From Fratercula arctica (taxonomy: Eukaryota > Chordata > Aves > Charadriiformes > Alcidae): 64,000 bases of DNA. The DNA lies in contig CANTUZ010000004.1 in NCBI GenBank assembly GCA_947846985.1, positions 53,917,672 through 53,981,671 of the forward strand, in the 5' to 3' direction. Positions 37,591 through 48,243 of the stretch are shown here, one piece after another. The notes under the pieces are model-generated. The model was not told where the DNA came from and did no database searches. It saw only the letters and a list, made by a program, of their open reading frames with translations. The translations under genes and the position numbers were made by a program. How positions within the stretch are numbered: position 1 is the stretch's first letter; every line of letters starts with the position of its first letter.

Positions 37591-38946
37591 ACTCACTCAC
37601 AGATGCTGTTGCAGACAAGTACTGGATTTGACAGTCTTTGTCTGAACCAGTACAGATGTTCTTATAAAACATTCATGCTTACCATAGTACAAGAACAACA
37701 ATTAAAAAAAAAAGTAGCCAGAGGAGTTCAATTAGCTGATCCACTCACAGGGCTGCACATTATTAACATATATGAACTTTGTTACAAGATGCCAGAACAT
37801 AAATCCTGTCAGAGAGCAAAAACTGAGCTATGGGAAACAACTGTTAATGGACTGCAGAATTCGCAGCTGAGGCACCTGCACAAGGGGTTCAGCTGCATAT
37901 CCAAGATCCCAAATTCTCAATAATCTGAATACTCTCCACTTTCTCAAAATAAACATGTAATATAAGCTGGAAAATGTATAATTTGTAAGTTGGGGGGGAG
38001 GGTGGAAGGCAAGATAGAAGACGGAAAGAGGAAAAAGAAAAAGCATGACCTAGCAGCAAAACGTACAAACACTGTGAAGAACAGTCACAGCTTGCTATGC
38101 CTACCACATACCAAAATTGCATCACTTCATAGAATTGTAAGAAGATCTGGAAGTGGCTTCATAAACAGACTCTTTTGAAAGGGTGCAGACTTGTAAGAAG
38201 CATCTCTTCATAATGGAGACCTGGGAAGTGGTTCTTCACTACATGTAATATGACTTAAAAATTTAATTAATAAACCCTAATAGTTCGCAAGTTTTGCGGA
38301 TCATGGTTCAATAGGTATCTTGGCAATTGAGGAAGCAAGTTTTACCTTCAAGGCAAAAGAACTGTTACTTCATAGCATCACTCAGGAAACTTTCAGGAGG
38401 TCAAGACTCAATACCAAAGATGTATTAAAAAAAAACAGAAGCAAGTACTTCATTATGCAGCACATAGCCACAGCTTCCATTTCAATAAACATAAGGGAGC
38501 CCAGAGCACTTGAGACAAAATAAAACCTGACCAAAAAACCTAATTTCTGGTTCCAGTTTGTTGTGCAGTTGTACCAGATAAGTGTAAGTATAGCATATCT
38601 GTCACCCGTGCCCCCCCTAACCCAAAGCATTATGTCTCAAAAAAATTCAATATTAATTTTAATAAGGGCTTACAACCGTTTAAAACTCCTTCAAACATTG
38701 ATCCAATTTAATAGATTGAAAGATTTATAGACTGTTTGAATCTAGAGAAGTGAATGCTGCTTCACTAATTTCAAATGACCAGCTGCCATTAACAGTGGCA
38801 ACATTTACGTTATTTTAGTAAGAATTTGTCCATACTTATCCAATTACCAGTACAGTCTGAATAATTCCATTCCATTCTTAAAAAGTGATGAACATGAACT
38901 GCCACGAGACTTTTTCCAGTTTAGTTATTTACTGTCCAAACTGGAT

Positions 38947-38997
38947 TTTGAAATAAATTTCAAACTTGCTTAAAATTGGTGTTTGAAATAAATTTCA
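38947..38997. repeat. 16-bp direct repeat, 35-bp period
   Basis: TTTGAAATAAATTTCA at 38947-38962 and again at 38982-38997. Confidence 0.8.
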
Positions 38998-39518
38998 CTC
39001 CTTTCTTTAAGCGAGACTACTTTTTTTTTTAAATCCTATCTGAAAACATAAAAATGTACACATATCATGTAACTTAGAAATATGTTAGGTTTTCTATAAG
39101 TTTAAAAATACGAATCAGCATCTAATGGCAAGGAATTTAAGTAAATATTTTTCACATAAAAATGAACTTAAAACAATGCTGCACATAACTGATAAAATTT
39201 GAAGTAATTACTACTACTGTCAGCACAAGTACCAGTTTGTAAAAACCAGAAGTGATGGTTTTTACACCAGCAGTAACTAACTTTCAAGAGAACGATACCA
39301 GCAGCAGCATGTTGGCAGAGAAACCTGTGTGGCTGACGACTCAAAGGCTAGTTAGTGTAATACAAACTGCACTGTGACTCCATACTGCCAAGAGAGGATG
39401 GGCCTACTGTTTCTCCCATCATCCCTTCCTGGCATTCTCACCCTTCTGTCCTTGTACTTAACCCATCCACTATGTGGCTGCAGAGACAAACTGGATCAGT
39501 TTGTTCCAAATGGAAAAA

Positions 39519-39552
39519 AAAACAAAAAACAAAAAAAAAACAACAACAACTC
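39519..39552. repeat. A/C-only tract
   Basis: A runs broken by single C, then CAACAACAAC. Confidence 0.75.
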
Positions 39553-42500
39553 ATTTTTGGTGGGCCAGCCTTTAAAAAAATACAAATAAGCAATCAACTC
39601 ACCCCGTTGCCACAGAATTTCTACATCTGGCATAAGAAAGGAAGCGGGGTTGCTCCTTTTAGTATTTTAAGCAGAAAACTACATTTTCGCTAATTCAGAT
39701 GCAAATCTTTAATACCACCATTACTCTTTGGAACGTGAAGTGTGGAAGCCAATCCCGGTACTTCAACAGATATGATATGTACTTCCAACATTTTCACAGA
39801 GATTTACAACTGACCCATGCAACTGTACCCTGTATCATTCAGCCAACACAGCCTCAAAACAAACAGAATCCCACCACAACAGTAGCCTGGAGACAACAAA
39901 GAAATTACTGGTTGCTTCAAGTTTGGTAAGAGAGAAGCAGGTGTTGCTCTGTAACTAGCCTAGAATATTATGGATCACTGAAATGTGGAGAACCCAAGAG
40001 AAAGCGTGAGTGATAATGCAGAAGGCCTCAAGAACATAGACATTGCCTCAGCTCATACTTTACACTACTCCCCAACCACCGGTGCAATTTCAGTATCACT
40101 GACATCTGATTTCAAACTGTTACATTTCTTTTTACCATTGGAGACATTGTTATGATTTCAGTTTTTCAATTTAAAATTGCAGATCTTATCAGTGTACCAG
40201 AGCAAAGCCAGCAATAAACATCTCGCTCTCTCCCATTTACCTCAAGTCTATAACACACAGGGATTGCCTGGATGTCCTGGGGAGAAATACCTGTCTAGCT
40301 GTAACGTCAAGGAGGAGACAGTTAGCCTTTTTTTGTTCAGTCCCATGAGAATCTTCACAGGAACACTATCAAAAGCTCTACCTTTTACTATGTACACAAG
40401 CCACAGACCACACAACGTTGATTACCATCATTGTACTTCAGTAACTTGTTCTCAGGTTTGAGGAAACATAAATGGAGCTAATAAAAACCAAAACCAAATG
40501 TAACTAAGATCACAAAGGATGCACACATTTTAAGCTCACCGAGACATTTATCTTCAGGACTTTTCAGCCTGTAAAATCTGTAAGCATTCTGTATTTACTG
40601 GCCCTTCAATCACCTAAGACATATGCAAGGCTTAACAACACAACAAAGGATGCAGTCAAGTAATGGAAAGAACAGATATATGCTCTTGACTATTTTGATC
40701 ACCCTCTTTCCTGCCCTCCTGATATCTTCGATTTACCCAGCTTTTAGTGCAGTTCAAAAACTACCTCTTACTAACAGCTATTTGCCTGTTTTTGCACTCC
40801 CTTCCCAAGTGGGATGGTAATGGCTTGGAGGCCTGAGCACCAAGTTACATGTGCATCCATTAAAACAGACTCGCCTTCAGTTTCAAAACGTCTCCATATG
40901 TAGATGCAGAGACCAGTGTGTCCCCAGCCTCCTCCGAGGCACAGGCAGCCACCAGAAGGAATCATCCCCCTGGCCACCAGTGGGGTCACCCTGATGAAAT
41001 ATTCAGTGCTCTTCACATCAGCTGGAACACTACTGCAGCACCAAGTAGCCCAGTAGCCACTCCTTTGGTGCAACCATACAAGATTTATTTCAATTAATAT
41101 ACAATTCATTTTGAGGCATACATTGCATCTTTCAGTTGGGGAAGGAAAAGCAGAATGAATTATGAATTCTAAAGATCCAATAACCACTGCCCATTTAAAG
41201 GTGATGGTATTTCTCCAGCTATTTATACTCCAAAAGTTAATAACCCATAAGCATGGGTTTATATACATGGGTATATATATAAACATCTAAATAGTTAATG
41301 ACCACACTACACATTTTATTTTATTAACTTCTTTAATTTGTATGAAGGTCTTCTCTCAATACTTACTACTGAAGTTTTCTATACTTGGTTTGCGATTCAA
41401 GGACTTAATTACTACCTTTTTGAAAAGCTTAAAATAGCCTCATGAAGGGTTTAAAAACAAATTTAACCATTGCCTAACTATATAGTCTTTTCAACTGATA
41501 TTTTCCTAAAAAAAAAGTTATCATAAATATCAAATTCAGTTGGAAGTCACATATAGACAATGTTTTCACTAATAACTGTGTAAAAATGTACCAAATGCGT
41601 GAGCCACAAGAGGCCGGGCAATGGCAGAGTTCTGACAAGTTGAATTTGCAAGCTCTACAACTTAACCATCAGAGAAGATACTGACTTTGCAGCAAAGAAA
41701 ATATGGCAGGAAATAGTTTCAAATACTTTTCTCCTGCACTTCTACTACCTCTAATTTTTAATCCAAAATGTTAGTAAATTAAACTCTATATGTTTATGAA
41801 ATTGAGACCAGGAGAGTCTGCAATTTTAAACAGAGGAACAATTCATATGAAAGAATATATATTTTAGCACTTGAGTGCACTTGCATAAGCATTGTTTATT
41901 CAGTTTATGTTGTAAGACTGACAACTTTTTCTTCTTTTTCTATAAAAAGAGTGGTGGTACTTGTTGCCATACCATATCACCACTTTTATGATTAAATATG
42001 TTGCTTAAAAATACTATTGCTTATTTTAAAAAAAGTTTACAAACATAACAGGTAGGACAGGTTAATACTCCTCTTAAAATAATAAATTTGCTGTTTGCTA
42101 CTTCAAATGACAGCTGGAAATATTATTTTACTAAAACGCAAAATACTTAACTATCACCACCAGAAAACCTCTTACAAAAACAGCAGGTCAGCATTATATT
42201 ACTACTTTTCAAGGAAGTTACTGTACTGTTAACCAAGGCATTTCTTTCACAACTGAAGAACAAAGTTACTAAAAACTGGAACTCAGAGGTTTCTCTTAAG
42301 CTGACTAGGTACCCTGTTCACAGAAGCTGGTGAAAAAGTGATCTATATAAATATGAAAATTAAACTACTATCTGGGCTTACAGAAACATTTTGAAACTCT
42401 TGTGTCACCCCACACAATTCAACATGACTTCCAGCAAAGCAGCCATAAAAACTGTAATAAAACAAGAATTCCTACAGGTTATTCTGTTTCACTGTTAAGT

Positions 42501-44532
42501 GCAGTAGTCAAATAAGCAGCAGAGTGAACTTCTACCCCAGAAGACGGAATCGGGAGAATATAAAGTCACTCAACAGCAACCTTTAGCTAATTAGTAACAG
42601 TTGATAGCTCAAAATCTTCAGCCAGCAGAATTAAAACACCATGAAACAGTAAAAGCTTCTCCTGAAGTTTCATAAGTAAAGTTATCAATCCGACAAATCA
42701 ATGGAAGCTGGCTCTGTTTCTTTCAAAATACTCCAGTGTCCTAAATTCAATGCAGTGTTTTAATGTTGCACTCCCACTCAGTAAGAGTCTTCAAATTTGT
42801 TTCAAGTTTGTAATAACAGATTACAGTGTCACAAAGATGTAGCGAGAATTAATTACTCATCCAGTGGCAGCAATACACATTACTGTTTCTTCATTAGTGA
42901 TGCTTCAAGCAGCCTTTTGTCTTTAGGCTCATAAACCACTTTATTTTCTTAAAAAGCACATATGACACATGCTAAATGACCAACATTATTTCCTTAATCA
43001 CTCTGTGTATGTTTTAGCACTTTTCCCCACTTTACTGTTGAAGATTATCTCAATCTAAATCCTGACTAAGCTAACACTACCTGGAATAACCTTGCAGAGC
43101 ACACTGGGCAACTCAACTCTGTATAGTTTTAACATCAGAACGGCAATCTTATGAAAACTTGCTTTTTTTTCTGGCCCTCAGCTGCCCCTGGTCTCTTACT
43201 CTCTTATCTCTCTCTCTGTACTTTCTTCTACAGTCTACATATGCAAAATTTCTTCAGCAATGCAACTATGGCTCCCTTCAGAATTCTTCTATAACCAAGC
43301 TAGTTCATCAAACTAGAAAAACAACAAAAAACCCACACTCACACAATTTAATAACATATAAAAGGCACAACAGCTCCTCCTTTCCATACAGCATCTTAAG
43401 GACAGGCACATTAAGACGAAACAATTTGCTTGAATTCACTCAGTGACAGAGCAGTTAGAAAACTGCAGGTGTCTTCAATCCTACTCCAGAGTTCTATCCA
43501 GTAGACCTTGTTCCTTATATAAATGTAATAATAACTAGGGGAAGATTTTTAAAAGTTACAAAAAGAACACAAAACTATTCAGATTTATTTTTAACAAGTT
43601 TATTTGCACAGAGTATAAATTTTCACATGCAATCCTTTCTACAGTAAGTCCTAAAAAGTTACAGACAAAAGTAAAATTAGCATGGTCTGCATATTTGAAA
43701 CTTCCTCCTCAATACAGCAAAAAGGAGAAATTTAAACATTCCCCAAATTATATTAAAAATGAAAATTGTTATAGCAAGCCTGAGCACAGGCTATGCACAA
43801 ACTTAGCAAGATATAATTCACTCATTACATATAACAACACAACAGTGAAAAATGAATTTAAATCCTTTCTAATTGAAATTTCCACACTAATGCCTTAGAA
43901 ATAAATCTCTTGGAAAGACAGATACTAAAGTGGATGTACAGAAGCTAAGTTATAAACACAGTCTAGACGACGCAGAAATAATCAATGAATAGTTTTATGC
44001 AGGTAAACCCAAACATTTGCATGTGAAATTATAAAGGAAATAGCAGATTAAAAACTAAAAATATTCAGTAGCTTCCAATTAAGCTAGAGAAATAACTTCT
44101 AGAAAGAAGTCTACGGAAGAATAATCTTTGTACTGAATGTTCAAACCACTCAACACTTCCTCCACCCCCACAACCACCACCGCGTCCCAATAAAATACAC
44201 ATTCAATCCCTCAGCATCCATTATAAATGCACCCAACCAACTTTTGGGAAAAAGTACAAGATGCTTTTTAGTAAAAATATTGTAACTAGCTCATCTAGAT
44301 GGTCTTCTACTAAAACACTCTGACAGTCCTGCAGTTACCTGGTATTTCTGCCTAAAAAAAAATCTGGTAAATTATTTCCAAATTATGAAAAAGCATTGTT
44401 TTCCCTCCTACCAGCCCATTTTCTTTATGTCTGTAGATTGAAATGCAACTGAGCATTCAAATATTCATTTGAACTTTTTTATTTGGTACCATGAAATTGA
44501 CTTTACTGGGAAAAAATTCTTAGGGCTGGGTT

Positions 44533-44548
44533 GGGGGGGGGGGGGGGG
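44533..44548. repeat. Poly-G run (16)
   Basis: G16 followed by AGGGTGG in AT-rich intron 1; the length may be unreliable in an assembly. Confidence 0.88.
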
Positions 44549-46740
44549 AGGGTGGACACAACACAACAACTCATTTCTGTAATGACATTTACAAATTACC
44601 TAACCAGCATGTCAGTGTTCTTGGACTAAAATGAAGGATTCCAATCTCTGTTCCACAATACAGAAGAAACTACCCCCATAAACAGAGCATATTAAATAGC
44701 TTCTAGAAGATCATTTGTATTCCAAGCTCCACTAGCAGTGCAGATAACTAGAAGAGTTCCTGCTACTTCTCTTACCCTACAGGAATTCTGAAGTCTTCCT
44801 GTCTTCATCACATTCTGCTTTACCAGACGCTGTTACTCCTCTTATTATAGTAATAAGTTACTACTTTTAGTTATTAGCTATTGGTCGTTATTACCATTAT
44901 ACAATTTTAGGGGCTTCACATTATCAGTCAGGTATGCAACCTATGCTATAAATGCATGTCTTAAGAAAGAAGAAAAACAAGCTGCAATGGAATAACACGG
45001 AACAATTACTCTCACAAACTACAGAAAAGCCCAATTATATTAAAAAAAAACCTCAAATTTCTTATTTTGAACACATTTAATGTTTAGATGGCTTTAAAGG
45101 AAGTATTTAACATGTACTAATTTCAACGTCTATTGTTACAAATTTTGCATGCTTCTTTACGCGAAGGTTAAAGAAGCACCAAACTAATAGATGATTTTGC
45201 AAGGATTCTAGCTAAGTAGGCAGAAAGCCTATTCCGACTCTACAGATTCTGATTTCCACAGAAAATTCACCTGTGCTAAGTATAAAACCAACCCCTCGGC
45301 TTCCTTCCTTTCCCCTATTCACCTAGAAACAAGATTCTCAAGAAGGACAAATAATGAAGTTATGAGCAGTATCTAGATCTTCCACTGTCCCTATTCCTGC
45401 TAGAATGCACAGCAAATGAGCAAAGGAAAATGCTGACACCATTTTACCCCTATGGAATTTCTCTTACTTGGAAGAATAATGAATAGCAACAACAACAAAA
45501 GCAGTGGGGAACGCAGGCTACGAAATCAGCATATTAAGATAACAAGAGAAGTTTGAGGCCTCCAATTGTTCCTCTTGGGTCACATACGGATCTGTTTGCC
45601 CCTTCCTGTCCTTCTGATTCCCCTGGTGATGAGCAGAAAAGCTAGAGGGTCATGTATCCAACACAGATTTGCAGAATCTGTGCTCTCAAAGAATCATTAC
45701 CCCTGCTGTGCACAAAACAAATGAACTGATAAAAGTTCTGTGACTGTACATGTGGAAATATCTGCTAAGCAGAATATGGCGGGGATGTAAACTGCTGATG
45801 CTTTCAATGGACTGTACAAATCAGGATTTCTCCTATAATTCTTAGTCTTTGAAAATTGAGAACATTATAAATATATAGCGTACTACTCATTTTATTCAAG
45901 TTATCTACATCCCCTCTTACATCTCAACGATCAAAACAGAAGATTCTGATACCTATATTATATGCTTTATTGATTGGAAGGGAGGGGTTGTACACTACCG
46001 TTTTAGCATATCCATGCTGACAAGAAACAGCAGATGGAGGATTAGTACAAAATAAAATCTGTATAGTTACATGTCAAGTAACAATCAAGTTCCATGTCAT
46101 TTACTTTTAAAAGGCATATTTTTGTCTTAAGCAATAAAGAAAAATGTCAATTTCAGACTCCCATGGATTGTGAGAAGCCCGCAATACTTGGGTTTTAAGC
46201 ATTGCAGTGAAGTAGTTTGTTTTACACAATTATCTACTGAATCATCACGAGCTCACTTTTGACAGCTAAGAAACCAAATTTGATCAGCATATCTCACTCA
46301 TCCCAGGAACACAGAATATACACTGTGCAACAGAAGGGTAGAAACCTAAACATCTAAAAGGGTCTGCATGAGGAACACCAAGTACCCATACCACAGTGTC
46401 CTCTGATCCCAGGCCTATAAACTACAACCCAAATTACTAATATACAGAAAACACTGGAATAGAGGAACATCTTTTCTTTGAAAGGACAAGGAAATCATAC
46501 TATTTTCACCCCTCAGATCAGTACCAGGTACTGCAATGAGCAATTAAAACAATGGCAAAACGGGGGAAAAAAGCTTCGCACTTTCTCTTTTCCCAAAGTT
46601 TCATAACGCGACTCAATAACTGCATACTTTTAACCGAGTCGACGCGAGGAGAAGACGGCAATGAGTTTGCTGGAATGAAGTGTCAGTTCGTGTCACTTCT
46701 GCATTCAGCTGTAACCTTCGCCAAACCTTGTCGTGTGTGT

Positions 46741-46778
46741 GTCCCCCCCCACCCCCCTCCCATCCCCACCCCGCCCAT
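46741..46778. repeat. C-rich tract at the CpG island edge (G4-capable on the minus strand)
   Basis: Runs of C (9, 6, 3, 4, 4 and 3) separated by single A, T or G bases. The transcribed-sense (minus) strand carries the G runs and satisfies the four-run G-quadruplex pattern. It lies about 0.7 kb inside intron 1 from the proximal donor. Confidence 0.6.
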
Positions 46779-47463
46779 TGCCTACGAGAGGCTGCGGCCC
46801 TGCCGGGCCCGCCCCGGCGGCGCTCAGCTCCGAGCGGCCATAGGATGCGGTTCCCATCAGTCTCCTATCAGCCCAGCTCCTCCTCCTGGAACAGCAGCAG
46901 TCCTAGCCTTTCTATCCGCCTTTTGCCTTCAATAGGCCCCTAAAGGACAATGCTGTTGGAAGGGGGAGGGCGAAGGGGGGAATAAAGAAAAAAAGAGGGG
47001 AGAGAGTCCCACCAGACCCTGTAAAGCCAGGGGTGGTTTCCACCCATCCCGACCCCAGGCGTCCAGCCCCGGCTGCCCCTGCCCACCCCGCAGCCGCTGC
47101 CGGCGCTTTGTACAGTCACGCACAGGATGAAAGGTCACGGCGTGAGCCATACCCGGCACCGGCCGGGCCGGCAGCCCCGGGGAGGGGGATGGAGGTGGCT
47201 GCGGAAAGCCCTGTCACTTCCAGCGCACGGTCAGGCCAGGCAGGCAAGGGGCTGCCCGCCTCCGGCTCCCGCTACCCTCACCCGAAGCGCCGCATCCTCC
47301 GGTTTCCCCGTCCCACTGCACCGGGTGACATCGGCGCAGGCCGGCACCCAGCACGGGTGGGTGCTGGGTGCCGCCTTCCTCCTCCTCCCGGGCGTGACCC
47401 GGCCCCAACGCACTGCAGCCCCGGCTCCCGCTCCAGGCCGCCGCCTCCCTCCCGACCCAAGCC

Positions 47464-47480
47464 GCTTACCTGAGGCTGGG
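47464..47480 (-). promoter_or_regulatory. 5' splice donor of proximal first exon (exon 1b) of KIAA0232
   Basis: The minus strand reads CCTCAG|GTAAGC, last exon base 47470, a strong donor. It lies 639 bases downstream of the 48109 donor. It could end an alternative first exon from a nearer start site, or a longer exon from the same start site. Confidence 0.55.
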
Positions 47481-48102
47481 ACCCCAGGGGCCGGGCGGGA
47501 TGAAGGGCGGGGGGGCCGGCGAGGGCTCAGCTCCCAGGCAGGCGCTCGGACCGGGACATCCCGGCCGGGCCCCCGGCCCCGCCCCCGAGCCCTGCCTCGC
47601 CGCCGGCCTGCAGCCAGCCCCCCCCGCCCCCGCCCGGCCCCTCGCCTCCCTGTCACCCCCTCCCCGGCCCCTCTCCTCCCGTCCCCGCGCTTCCTCCCCT
47701 CTCCCCCCCGGCCCTGCCCCCAGCCTCCCCGGCACGCTCCCGCCACGCTGCGGAAGGCGCAGCCCAGGAGCAGGACGCGCCGTCCCGGGAAACCGTCCTC
47801 CCAGCGCCGGCGAGGCCCGGCCCCGCAACTCCTCCTCTTCCCGGGCTGTTAGCGGAGAGGGGAGGGGGGGAGCGGGCCGGCGCGGGCCTCCTCGGCCGGG
47901 CCCCGAGCCGCCGGCCTGGCGCTCCCCGGGGGTCGAGCCCGCCCGTCCCTCAGCGCAGCGGCGGGAAGAAACGGGCTGGGGGGGGCGCCCGCCACTGCCG
48001 CCTCCCGGCTCCGTCCTCCCGTTGCCACGGGGAGGGCGGCAGTCGCCCTCCCTTCTTCCCTCCCGCCCTGTCCCTCCCTCTGCTCCCCGGGCCCCGGCGG
48101 GT

Positions 48103-48120
48103 ATTTACCTGCCGTGGCGG
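48103..48120 (-). promoter_or_regulatory. 5' splice donor of distal first exon (exon 1a) of KIAA0232
   Basis: The minus strand reads CCACGGCAG|GTAAAT, with the last exon base at 48109, a near-consensus U1 site. It would end an untranslated exon starting somewhere to the right, within the CpG island. Splicing to the exon 2 acceptor at 29383 is predicted. Confidence 0.6.
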
Positions 48121-48235
48121 CGCAGAGCGGGGCCCTGGGGCCTCTGGCAGCCGGAGGAGGCGGCGGACTCCGTCCCGCTGCTGCCGTCCCCGAGTGAGGC
48201 GGGCGGGACGGAGCCGGGACCTGCCCTGGGAGGCG

Positions 48236-48243
48236 TTACGTAA
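48236..48243. promoter_or_regulatory. TTACGTAA palindrome in the promoter
   Basis: A perfect 8-bp palindrome matching the NFIL3/PAR-bZIP consensus and related to the CRE, sitting 127-134 bases upstream of the exon 1a donor in otherwise GC-only DNA. Its AT core stands out and suggests a bZIP binding site. Function is inferred from the motif only. Confidence 0.4.

Larger units (their letters stand above)
29383..47469 (-). other. KIAA0232 intron 1 (about 18.1 kb to the proximal donor, 18.7 kb to the distal one)
   Basis: It separates the untranslated first exon(s) in the CpG island from the start-codon exon. It holds a 1.2 kb CR1 (31.6-32.8 kb), an ancient CR1/L3-like relic (36.8-37.6 kb), a 16-G run at 44.5 kb and otherwise AT-rich unique sequence. 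A 171-codon minus-strand open frame at 40771-41286 has no recognisable homology. First introns of this size often carry enhancers, but none can be identified by sequence alone. Confidence 0.75.
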
